Shown piece after piece: positions 28,930 through 36,371 of a stretch of DNA of 64,000 nt (positions within the stretch are counted from its first letter, which is position 1; each line of letters begins with the position of its first letter). The position numbers were made by a program, and so were the translations under genes. Under the pieces are notes generated by a model. That model worked only from the letters and a program-made list of their open reading frames with translations. It had not been told where the DNA came from and searched no databases. The DNA is taken from the NCBI RefSeq assembly GCF_000732535.1, contig NZ_APNK01000003.1:124001-188000 (forward strand). The letters are read 5' to 3'. This stretch comes from Salinisphaera hydrothermalis C41B8 (GTDB lineage Bacteria; Pseudomonadota; Gammaproteobacteria; Nevskiales; Salinisphaeraceae).

Positions 28930-30126
28930 TTAGCTACAAGAAGCACGCCCACCGCCCTGTACTCGAACTACAGGCTTATCTTTATCGTCGGCGATATCAC
29001 GCCGCCCGAACCAGAAGCCGCCAGCGGCCAGGCCGAGGCCGGCAAATACCAGCACCGTGACCTCGAGCGAGGAGCGGCCCAACAGAAAACCGAACAAGGG
29101 CGCACCCGCCGTCTGGCCGATGGCAATGGTCAGAAAGCCGATCATCAGCCCCGTCGCCGGCCGCTGCGGGAGCGCCGACGTCCCCCACACAAGATAGACG
29201 CCGCTCAGCATCACATAGGCCGCGCCGAATAGAGCGCCGCCGGCCAGCGTCAACACAGGGGTCGTAAACGACAGCCCGACGCTGGCGAGACTCGCCGCCA
29301 ATACGAGCAAAAATAGCCAGTGCACGACGTTGATACCGAGGCGCGCGATCAGCCAGCCGGCGCCGGCACCGAACGCCCCGGCAGCGCCGATCGCGATCCA
29401 CAGCAGGCCGGCGCCTCGCGTCGCCCAGTCCAAACGCATCGCCGCGATCTCGCCGCCGAAAGACCAGATCGCCGTACTCGACGCGCCCATCAGAAACGAC
29501 GCGCCGACCAGCCGCAACAGATTCGGGTCCCACGTCACCCGCCCGCCGACTCGCTGTGCCCCTGGCGGCTTGGCCGCTTTGCCGGGCAGCGAAACGAACG
29601 CCGCCAGGGCCAGCACCAGCGCGCTCGCCGCGAATAGCAGAAACACCGTGCGCCAGGCCTGTCCCATCGCCAGCGCAACCGGGCCGGATAAGGCCACCCC
29701 GGCGCTCGTGCCGGCGTTGATCACGGTATTGGTTGCGTTCCGGCGCGTCTCGGCCACCGCCTCGGCCACGGCAAGCGCCATGGGCGGTGAGGCCAGGCCC
29801 GTGCTCGTCCCTGCCAGCACAACGAACATCGCCAGGCACAGCGCCGAGGGCGACGCGGCAATGCCCAGCATGCCCGCTGCGGCCACCGCGGCAGCACCGA
29901 CGGCCACGGCCCGAGAGCCGATCCGCTCCGACAACCGGGCCGACACGACAATCGCCACGCAGTAGGCCAGAAAAGCCCCGCCCGAAATCACGCCGGCCAG
30001 CGCTGGCGAGATCGCCAGATCCTGCCGGATCTGCGGCAGAAACAGCCCGAAAGCAAAGCGTGCAAAGCCATAACAGACGGCGATCAGGCCAAAACCCGTT
30101 GCGCCGATACGTACGGCCGGCGTCAT
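28930..30126 (-). CDS. MFS transporter (YbfB/YjiJ-like)
   Basis: A 398-residue, 12-helix major facilitator protein. The N-terminal pattern GLIAVCYGFARFAFGLFLPQI followed by LAISPALAGVISGGAFLAY is reminiscent of the YbfB/YjiJ family. Signature loop residues SARLSERIGSR occur after helix 2. The substrate is unknown. It is translated with the upstream TetR regulator (ATGA overlap at 30123-30126), so export of a TetR ligand is a fair inference. The pair interrupts the sugar locus and looks unrelated to it. Confidence 0.85.
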   Translation of the reverse strand: MTPAVRIGATGFGLIAVCYGFARFAFGLFLPQIRQDLAISPALAGVISGGAFLAYCVAIVVSARLSERIGSRAVAVGAAAVAAAGMLGIAASPSALCLAMFVVLAGTSTGLASPPMALAVAEAVAETRRNATNTVINAGTSAGVALSGPVALAMGQAWRTVFLLFAASALVLALAAFVSLPGKAAKPPGAQRVGGRVTWDPNLLRLVGASFLMGASSTAIWSFGGEIAAMRLDWATRGAGLLWIAIGAAGAFGAGAGWLIARLGINVVHWLFLLVLAASLASVGLSFTTPVLTLAGGALFGAAYVMLSGVYLVWGTSALPQRPATGLMIGFLTIAIGQTAGAPLFGFLLGRSSLEVTVLVFAGLGLAAGGFWFGRRDIADDKDKPVVRVQGGGRASCS

Positions 30127-30647
30127 CGTGCGGCCCTCGCAAGCAGTTGCTCGGCACAGGCCGCCGCGGCCTCGATAACCGTGGTGCCACGATAGGTCGC
30201 CGCCGCGGTAGCCCCTTCGAACAACGCCAGGATCTGGTCGGCCAATACCTCATCGGCCGCACCGGTTTCGCGTGCCACGAGATCCATGATGAGCGCATAC
30301 AGTCGTTCGTGATAAGCGCCGACCACGGCCTCGATTTCCGGCGTCTGGCCGCCGGTTTCGGCGCGAACGCGAAAGAACAGGCAGCCGCGCGCGCCTTCCC
30401 GTTCGGTCCAACGTCGCAACGAGGCGAACAACGCGCGCGTGTTTTGCGTCTCGAGTTGAGCGAAGAATCGCCGCTGTCGCTCAGTCAGCACCTTCGCCAT
30501 CAACGCGTTCTTGCCGGTGACGTGTTTATAAACGGTACGACTCGACAGTCCGGATTCGCGCACCAGGCGCCCCATGCCCGTGGCATTGAAGCCCTCGTGA
30601 TCAAACAGCCGTTCGGCGGTTTCGAGAAGTCGTGTATCGATATCCAT
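30123..30647 (-). CDS. TetR-family regulator of the MFS gene
   Basis: A 174-residue TetR repressor. The N-terminal DNA-binding domain reads LLETAERLFDHEGFNATGMG then SGLSSRTVYKHVTGKNALM, the classical recognition helix. The C-terminal part would bind a ligand. The ATG at 30647 (MDIDTRLLET) is used because a 20-bp palindromic operator candidate ends seven bases upstream of it; the longer frame to 30713 would run through the operator. It forms an operon with the MFS gene. Confidence 0.88.
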   Translation of the reverse strand: MDIDTRLLETAERLFDHEGFNATGMGRLVRESGLSSRTVYKHVTGKNALMAKVLTERQRRFFAQLETQNTRALFASLRRWTEREGARGCLFFRVRAETGGQTPEIEAVVGAYHERLYALIMDLVARETGAADEVLADQILALFEGATAAATYRGTTVIEAAAACAEQLLARAAR

Positions 30648-30654
30648 GACGATA

Positions 30655-30674
30655 TGTAAAACGATCGTTTTACA
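30655..30674. promoter_or_regulatory. Perfect palindromic operator for the TetR/MFS operon
   Basis: TGTAAAACGA followed by its exact reverse complement TCGTTTTACA, eight bases upstream of the TetR start. The size and position are typical of a TetR-family autoregulatory operator. Confidence 0.75.
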
Positions 30675-30924
30675 CCTGTCAAACGCTTTCCCGGGCAGCC
30701 GAACCGCGGCCACGAGGCGCGACGACGACGGCTACCCCGCAACGGTGCCGGGAATCAAGACGGGAGACGGGCAGTCGGGCTCGACACCGCCCACGCGTCT
30801 CACGGTCGCGCGGGCTGGACCGGCCCCGCGGCACGCTGGAGGCGTGGTGACGGTTCGTGCGCGCCCGGCCTCTACGAATCCGGGGCATGACTCGCCCAGA
30901 GTCGGTGGCGCGCGCCGATAGTGT

Positions 30925-31683
30925 TTAGTAAATCAGCCGGATATCGAGTTCGGCCAAGCGTTCGATCCAGGCGGCGCTCGGCGCTTCGTCGGTCACCACG
31001 ACGTCGACCTCGGATAACCCACAGATCTGGACCAGCGCGTTGCGATCGAATTTGGTGTGGTCGATCAACAGCGCCTTGCGTCGCGCGTGCGCCATCATCA
31101 CCCGCTTGATCTGGGCCTCACCGAGATTAGATTCGAGCACGCCGGCCTCGGGGTGCAGCGCCTTGCAGCCGATCAGCGCCCAATCCACATTGAAACGCGC
31201 CAACGATTCCTCGGCCAGGCCGCCCACGAACGACAGCGATTTCTTGCGCAGCTCGCCGCCCACGGTAATCAGGGCATGCGGGCTTTCAGCACCGACCGCA
31301 GCCAGTCGCAGCGAGTTGCTGATCAACTGCAGATCGCCACGTTCTTCGAGCGCGCCCAGCATTTCGCAGACGGTGGAGCTGGAATCGAGCATGACCGCAT
31401 CGCCGTCCGCGATGAGCTGTGCCGCCTTGTGCGCGATCTGCTGCTTGGCCGCGCGATTGAACGCTTCGCGGGTGAGATAGGGCAGATCCTGGCTGCGCTT
31501 GACGATGGCGATCGCCCCGCCGTGGGTCCGCTCGAGCACGCCCTCGGCCTCGAGCTTTTCGAGATCGCGACGGATCGTCTCGCGCGTGACCTGAAAGCGC
31601 TCGGCGAGATCGGCCACGCCGACCTTGCCGTCGGCCAACAGCACATCGAGGGTTTTCTGTTTTCGTTCCGCGGGCAGCATCAT
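30925..31683 (-). CDS. DeoR/GlpR-family repressor of the sugar-catabolic genes
   Basis: A 252-residue DeoR-type regulator. The N-terminal HTH is RKQKTLDVLLADGKVGVADL then AERFQVTRETIRRDLEKLE with the family signature LERTHGGAI. The C-terminal sugar-phosphate-binding (DeoRC) domain has MLDSSSTVCEML and LIGCKALHPEAGVLESN. It probably releases DNA on binding a phosphorylated sugar made by the neighbouring kinase. Tandem ATGs at 31683 and 31680 follow GTGGGG; a GTG at 31689 is possible. The likely target is the inverted repeat at 33255-33297. Confidence 0.88.
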   Translation of the reverse strand: MMLPAERKQKTLDVLLADGKVGVADLAERFQVTRETIRRDLEKLEAEGVLERTHGGAIAIVKRSQDLPYLTREAFNRAAKQQIAHKAAQLIADGDAVMLDSSSTVCEMLGALEERGDLQLISNSLRLAAVGAESPHALITVGGELRKKSLSFVGGLAEESLARFNVDWALIGCKALHPEAGVLESNLGEAQIKRVMMAHARRKALLIDHTKFDRNALVQICGLSEVDVVVTDEAPSAAWIERLAELDIRLIY

Positions 31684-31754
31684 CCCCACACGTCAGCAAC
31701 AAACGAGGCGCGGGCCAAAGCACCGCCCTTGCCCAGTATAACCAGCGTCATCGA

Positions 31755-33203
31755 TCAGGCTTTCTGGCGTAGACGCGAACCGCCCAGCAAGGCACGCGCC
31801 GCCCGCAAATCGGGGATGGCGCCCAGACCAATCAGCTGCATCAGCACGTTGCCGTAGGCGGAGGCCTCGACCACGCCATGGCGCAACGGCTTACCAGCGG
31901 CCTCGCTGATACATTCACAAAGAATCCCGTCCTGGCTGCCGCCGCCGCTGACATGGATCGCCTCAATCCGGCGCCCGAATACCTGCTCCAGCGTGGTCAC
32001 GCCGGCCGCGATCTGGTCGGCCAACCCGCGATAGACGGCCAGCGCATACTCGCCCAGAGCGGCCGGGCGTGGCCCGCCGTGCTCGTTCAGGAAATCGTCG
32101 ATCGCCGCCATCATGTCCTCGGGTGCGAAAAAACGATGATCGGTCGGATCGATACGCACCGACGCCGGCAACCCGGTCGATCGCGCCGCCTGCGCTGCGG
32201 CCGTGATCTCTGAAAACGTCGGGCATTCGCCATGACGGCGACGCCAGGCATCGCGCAGCGTCTGGATGAGATACAGACCGTTGATATTGGTAATCAGGCG
32301 ATGAGTGCCACAGACACCGCCTTCGTTGCCGAAGCGATGCACGAGCGTGTGCGTATCGCGCGTCGGCGTGCTCGTCTCCACGCCCAGCAACGACCACGAC
32401 CCGAGAATGAGAAACGCTTCGTCCGGCGCGAGATCGAGCCCGGCGACCGCGCTGGCGGTATCGTGGGCGCCCACCGCTACGACCGGCGTGGCGCGCCCGT
32501 CGCCACCGCGCAGCGCCGGCCGTAGCGTGCCCCAGACCTCGCCCGGCGCCAGAACCGGCCGGAACAAACGTCGGGGCAGGCCAAGCTCGTCGATAAGCTC
32601 GTAATGCCAGTCGCCGCGCACCGTATCGAACAGCCCGCTGGTCGTGGCCAGCGTGTATTCATGGCCGGGTCGACCGGTCAGATGGGCCGCCAGCAAATCC
32701 GCCATGAGCAACAGCCGGTCGGCCGCGGCGAGCCGCTCCGGGCGGCGGGCGGCCAGCTCGATGAGCTGGAAGACGGTGTTCAATTCCAGCGGCTGCGCGC
32801 CAGTGCGGCGATGCATCGCCTCCAGCGATAGAACGCCACGCGCCACGCCCCGGCTGCCGTGTCCGTTGCGATAATGCAGCGGCGGCGCGAGCACCTGGCC
32901 CTCGGCATCGAGCAAACCAAAATCCACGCCCCAGGAATCGATACCGATGGCATCCAGCGGCCCCCGCGCCTGCGCCGCGCGCAAACCGGCTTCCAGCTCG
33001 CGCTGCAAGGCATCGAGATCCCAGCACAGCTGGCCATCATCGACCACGGTCGCGGTCTCGAAGCGATGCACTTCCTCGAGCGCCAGGCCATCCGCATCGA
33101 GCCGGCCGAGCATGGCACGACCACTGCCGGCACCGAAATCGAACGCCAGACAATGCGTCGGCGCGGATGCCGTGGTCTCGGTCGAATGCTTGATGTGCGA
33201 CAT
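31755..33203 (-). CDS. FGGY-family carbohydrate kinase (rhamnulokinase-like)
   Basis: A 482-residue sugar kinase of the FGGY family with rhamnulokinase features: the ATP-domain start FDFGAGSGRAMLGRL, the catalytic-aspartate region IGIDSWGVDFGLLD, and late motifs HVSGGGSQDGILCECISEA and VEASAYGNVLMQLIGLG. It would phosphorylate a ketose (L-rhamnulose or similar) at C1 to feed the aldolase. The ATG at 33203 (MSHIKH) gives the usual family length; starts up to 33254 are possible. It is separated from the upstream DeoR gene start by 71 bp and is transcribed first, toward deoR. Confidence 0.85.
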   Translation of the reverse strand: MSHIKHSTETTASAPTHCLAFDFGAGSGRAMLGRLDADGLALEEVHRFETATVVDDGQLCWDLDALQRELEAGLRAAQARGPLDAIGIDSWGVDFGLLDAEGQVLAPPLHYRNGHGSRGVARGVLSLEAMHRRTGAQPLELNTVFQLIELAARRPERLAAADRLLLMADLLAAHLTGRPGHEYTLATTSGLFDTVRGDWHYELIDELGLPRRLFRPVLAPGEVWGTLRPALRGGDGRATPVVAVGAHDTASAVAGLDLAPDEAFLILGSWSLLGVETSTPTRDTHTLVHRFGNEGGVCGTHRLITNINGLYLIQTLRDAWRRRHGECPTFSEITAAAQAARSTGLPASVRIDPTDHRFFAPEDMMAAIDDFLNEHGGPRPAALGEYALAVYRGLADQIAAGVTTLEQVFGRRIEAIHVSGGGSQDGILCECISEAAGKPLRHGVVEASAYGNVLMQLIGLGAIPDLRAARALLGGSRLRQKA

Positions 33204-33254
33204 GGAAACACAAGACGATCCGATGATTTCCGAAGCTACGCCGCGCATCGTCAT

Positions 33255-33297
33255 ATAACAACATGAACAAAAGTATTACCTGTTTTTATGTTGTTAT
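33255..33297. promoter_or_regulatory. Inverted repeat in the kinase/aldolase divergent promoter
   Basis: A perfect 10-bp inverted repeat, ATAACAACAT (33255-33264) and ATGTTGTTAT (33288-33297), separated by 23 AT-rich bases in an otherwise GC-rich region. It lies between the divergent kinase and aldolase genes. A DeoR-type operator pair is the best reading. Confidence 0.55.
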
Positions 33298-33365
33298 TTG
33301 GGCGATTTCATTATATTAAGCCAAGGAATCAAAACCGGCGCCGCCGGCTCCATACGGACTCTTCC

Positions 33366-34055
33366 ATGACGGCATCCACCACCGAACAAGCCTTGCGCGA
33401 ACATATCTGTGCGATCGGCCAACGGCTGTATCAGCGCGAGATGGGCGCGGCCAACGACGGCAACATCTCCGTGAAGCTGGACGACGAGCGCCTGCTCTGC
33501 TCGCCGACCGGCGTCTCCAAGGGGTTCATGACCCCGGACATGATCTGCCTGATCGACTATAACGGCGACCCGATCGGCGACAACGGCCGCAAACCCTCGT
33601 CCGAAATCCGCATGCATCTGCATGTCTACCAGCACCGGCCGGACGTGAATGCGGTCGTGCATGCCCACCCGCTTTACGCCACCGTGCACGCGATCTGCGG
33701 CAAGCCGCTGACCCAGCAGATCATGCCCGAGTCGACCATTCTGCTTGGCGAGGTGCCGATCGCGCCCTACGGCACACCCTCCACCATGGATCTGCCGAAC
33801 TCCATCACCGATTACCTTCAAACGCACGACGCGCTACTGCTGGAAAACCATGGCGCACTGTCCTACGGCGCCGATCTCGACAACGCCCACTTCAAAATGG
33901 AAGCGCTTGATTACTATGCGAAAGTGGTCTATCTCGCCTCGCAGTACGGCGGTGCGCACGAATTCAGCGATGCCGAGGTCGCCAAGCTGATCGAACTGCG
34001 CAAGAACCGCTTCAAGCTGCCCGGCCGGCATCCGCTGGTCGACGGCCGCGACTGA
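33366..34055 (+). CDS. Class II aldolase (FucA/AraD-like)
   Basis: A 229-residue class II aldolase/adducin-family protein, zinc-dependent, which would split a ketose 1-phosphate into dihydroxyacetone phosphate and lactaldehyde. Visible motifs are GAANDGNISVKLDD (phosphate-binding Asn/Gly), SSEIRMHLHVY, the zinc ligands in VVHAHPLYATV and LLLENHGALSYG. Its size fits L-fuculose-phosphate aldolase better than the larger RhaD. The ATG at 33366 is the natural start; the frame upstream crosses the AT-rich operator. The SDR gene follows after 13 bp. Confidence 0.87.
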   Translation: MTASTTEQALREHICAIGQRLYQREMGAANDGNISVKLDDERLLCSPTGVSKGFMTPDMICLIDYNGDPIGDNGRKPSSEIRMHLHVYQHRPDVNAVVHAHPLYATVHAICGKPLTQQIMPESTILLGEVPIAPYGTPSTMDLPNSITDYLQTHDALLLENHGALSYGADLDNAHFKMEALDYYAKVVYLASQYGGAHEFSDAEVAKLIELRKNRFKLPGRHPLVDGRD

Positions 34056-34068
34056 ACCGGCACACGTC

Positions 34069-34848
34069 ATGAATATCTTCGATCAGTTCCGTCTTGACGA
34101 TCGCGTCGCCGTGGTCACGGGCGCGGCCCAAGGGTTGGGCTATGCCATGGGCGAGGCGCTGCTGTCCGCCGGGGCCCGTCTGGCCATCGTCGATATTGAT
34201 GCCGACAAGGCCGCGGCCGCCGCCGAACGCCTGTCGGCCCGCTACGACGGCCGAGCTCGCTCTTACGCGGTCGACCTGACCGACGAGGCCGCGGTGGTCG
34301 ATATCGCGGCCCGGGTGATCGCCGATCACGGCCAGATCGACATCCTGTTCAACAATGCGGGCGTCGCCCATCACGCGCCGTCGGAGTCCGACGACTACGA
34401 CGCCTGGAAGCGGGTTGTGGATATCGATCTCAACGCGGTGTATCTGCTGTCGCGCGAGATCGGCCGGCACATGCTGGACCGACGCGCCGGCTCGATCGTC
34501 AATACAGCGTCCATGTCGGGACTGATCGCCAACGTCCCCCAGCCCCAGTCGGCGTATAACGCTGCCAAGGCCGGTGTGATCATGCTCACCAAGAGCCTGG
34601 CCGTGGAATGGGCGGATCGCGGCGTACGCGTCAACGCCATCGCGCCGGGCTATATGAAAACCGAAATCACACGGCCGTTCTTCGACGAAGGCGGGCCGAT
34701 GATCGACCGCTGGATGAACATGACGCCCATGGGTCGCGCGGGCGAGCCGGAGGAACTGGAGGGTCTCGCCGTGTATCTCGCCTCCGATGCATCGAGCTTC
34801 GTCACCGGCGCGGTGTTTTCTATCGACGGGGGCTATACCGCCGTCTGA
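34069..34848 (+). CDS. SDR-family dehydrogenase of the sugar locus
   Basis: A 259-residue classical SDR: TGAAQGLGYAMGEAL (cofactor), NNAGVAHHAP, catalytic Ser in NTASMSGLIAN and SAYNAAKAGVIM (YxxxK), with the C-terminal FVTGAVFSIDGGY typical of sugar and polyol dehydrogenases. It is 13 bp behind the aldolase and almost surely in the same transcript. Oxidation of lactaldehyde, or of the free sugar or polyol upstream of the kinase, are both possible. The latter would explain the absence of an isomerase gene. Confidence 0.88.
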   Translation: MNIFDQFRLDDRVAVVTGAAQGLGYAMGEALLSAGARLAIVDIDADKAAAAAERLSARYDGRARSYAVDLTDEAAVVDIAARVIADHGQIDILFNNAGVAHHAPSESDDYDAWKRVVDIDLNAVYLLSREIGRHMLDRRAGSIVNTASMSGLIANVPQPQSAYNAAKAGVIMLTKSLAVEWADRGVRVNAIAPGYMKTEITRPFFDEGGPMIDRWMNMTPMGRAGEPEELEGLAVYLASDASSFVTGAVFSIDGGYTAV

Positions 34849-34990
34849 GCGCAACAACGCCCGAAACCGCAAACGTCGCACTGCAGTCGGCAAGCGCATC
34901 CTCAAAGACCCCATCCGATGCGGCACCCCAAGCCCCGAATCGACGAGTTAGCCGGCGCCCCAACTGGCGACTTCGGGCCGTCGCTATCGC

Positions 34991-35686
34991 TCAGCCCGGC
35001 GCGGGGTCGAGCAGCCCTTGCGCTCGGGCCCGGATCAGGTCTTCCGGGCGATCGATATCCCACAGCATCGGCTGCTCCTGCCAGCTCAGGCCCGCCGCAT
35101 CGAGCCGGGCCCGGGTCTGGGCCATCACCCGTTCGGTACTCCAGGCGATGTCGACGAACAGCGCATCGAGTATCCGCGACGGCAGATGACGCGCAGCCGC
35201 CGGCCCGAGGCCCACGAGCACATAGCCGCCATCCGCCACCGGCGTGAATACCACGTCGGTCTCCGGGGCATTCAATACCTGCGCGGCTGCCCGGAGTTCG
35301 GCCGCGCCGAGCAGCGGACAATCGCTGCCGATCAGCAGGACACGTCGCCCGGCGCCCCACAGGTTGGCCATCGCCGCACGCATGCGGGCGCCCAGATCGT
35401 CGCCCTGCTGGGCGCGAAGCGTGATCGGGAACGTCTGGCGATAAGCTGCCAGCGTGGGATGCGCCGGATCGCCCGCCACCCAGAGCGAGACCTCCGATCC
35501 GGCGACTTCACAAGCCGCCGCGAGCGTCCGCTGCAGCAGAATCCGCTGGATCGCAACCGCACCGTCGGCGCCAACCGCCGGAATCAGCCGGGTTTTCACG
35601 CGGCCGGACACCAGCGGCTTGGCGAACACCGCGATATGCAGCGCGGCGCGCCCGGCGAATTGATGGTCTTCGTCAGGCCCGGACAT
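34991..35686 (-). CDS. TIGR04282-type glycosyltransferase (arsenosugar-cluster type)
   Basis: A 231-residue DUF2064/TIGR04282 protein with a GT-A nucleotidyl/glycosyltransferase fold: IAVFAKPLVSGRVKTRLIP at the start, GDDLGARMRAAMANLW, LIGSDCPLLG (metal-binding Asp) and VADGGYVLVGL. The family is named from gene neighbourhoods with arsenosugar enzymes, but its reaction is not well shown. The ATG at 35686 overlaps the preceding gene by 14 bp, so it is the last gene of the operon. Confidence 0.85.
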   Translation of the reverse strand: MSGPDEDHQFAGRAALHIAVFAKPLVSGRVKTRLIPAVGADGAVAIQRILLQRTLAAACEVAGSEVSLWVAGDPAHPTLAAYRQTFPITLRAQQGDDLGARMRAAMANLWGAGRRVLLIGSDCPLLGAAELRAAAQVLNAPETDVVFTPVADGGYVLVGLGPAAARHLPSRILDALFVDIAWSTERVMAQTRARLDAAGLSWQEQPMLWDIDRPEDLIRARAQGLLDPAPG

Positions 35687-36371
35687 GGCGATACCACTGC
35701 GCCAACCGTGCCGGCGATACACCGCAGGCATAGGCCGCCCGCAGGGCCCACATGAGCACGACGGTTCGGGCGACCCCTTGCCCGGTCCAGCGACGCCCGG
35801 AGGTTACGACACGGGCGCGCAGGCAGACTGGCCGCGACAGCCGCTTGAGCCGGATACAGATCGCGATATCTTCCATCAGCGCCTGCTCGGGAAAACCGCC
35901 GACCCGCGCGAAGGCCGCACGGGTCACGAACAGCGCCTGATCGCCGGTGGCAATGCCGGTCAGCCGGGAACGCCGGTTCATGAGTGCTGCGATCAACGGC
36001 AGTGCGGCAGCGCGGCCCTCAATGCGAACATCGAAACGCCCCCAGTCGCGGCCGCTGTCCGCTAGAGCGCGCTCGATCGCGACGTCGGCGCCCGCCGGCA
36101 ATTCGGTATCGGCATGCAGAAACAGCAGGGTACGGCCCCGCGCCGCGCGAGCGCCGGCATTCATCTGGGCCGCGCGGCCGCGTTCGGCCACTAGCACTTG
36201 GTCGGCGTGCGGCCGAGCCTGAGCCACCGTGTCGTCGTCGCTGCCACCATCGACCACGATCACTTCAGCGCCCCGACGCCGCAACGGCGCCAGCGCCTGC
36301 AGTGCGGCCGCGATGATCGCGGCCTCGCGATAGACGGGCACGATAATGGACAGCGGGGCTGCCGGAGTCAT
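35673..36371 (-). CDS. TIGR04283-type glycosyltransferase (arsenosugar-cluster type)
   Basis: A 232-residue GT2-family glycosyltransferase: LSIIVPVYREAAIIAAALQ, EVIVVDGGSDDDTV, the DxD-like LLFLHADTELP, and GGFPEQALMEDI as acceptor motif. This is the usual partner of TIGR04282 beside ArsS and may add the sugar part of an arsenosugar. The start overlaps the stop of the flavoprotein fusion by one base (36371). Confidence 0.88.
   Translation of the reverse strand: MTPAAPLSIIVPVYREAAIIAAALQALAPLRRRGAEVIVVDGGSDDDTVAQARPHADQVLVAERGRAAQMNAGARAARGRTLLFLHADTELPAGADVAIERALADSGRDWGRFDVRIEGRAAALPLIAALMNRRSRLTGIATGDQALFVTRAAFARVGGFPEQALMEDIAICIRLKRLSRPVCLRARVVTSGRRWTGQGVARTVVLMWALRAAYACGVSPARLAQWYRHVRA

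Noticed and set aside
28961-28978. CTGT...ACAG palindrome near the end of the MFS gene as a LexA box
   Set aside because: The spacer is nine bases instead of eight and it lies inside the 3' end of a gene. It is a small hairpin at best.
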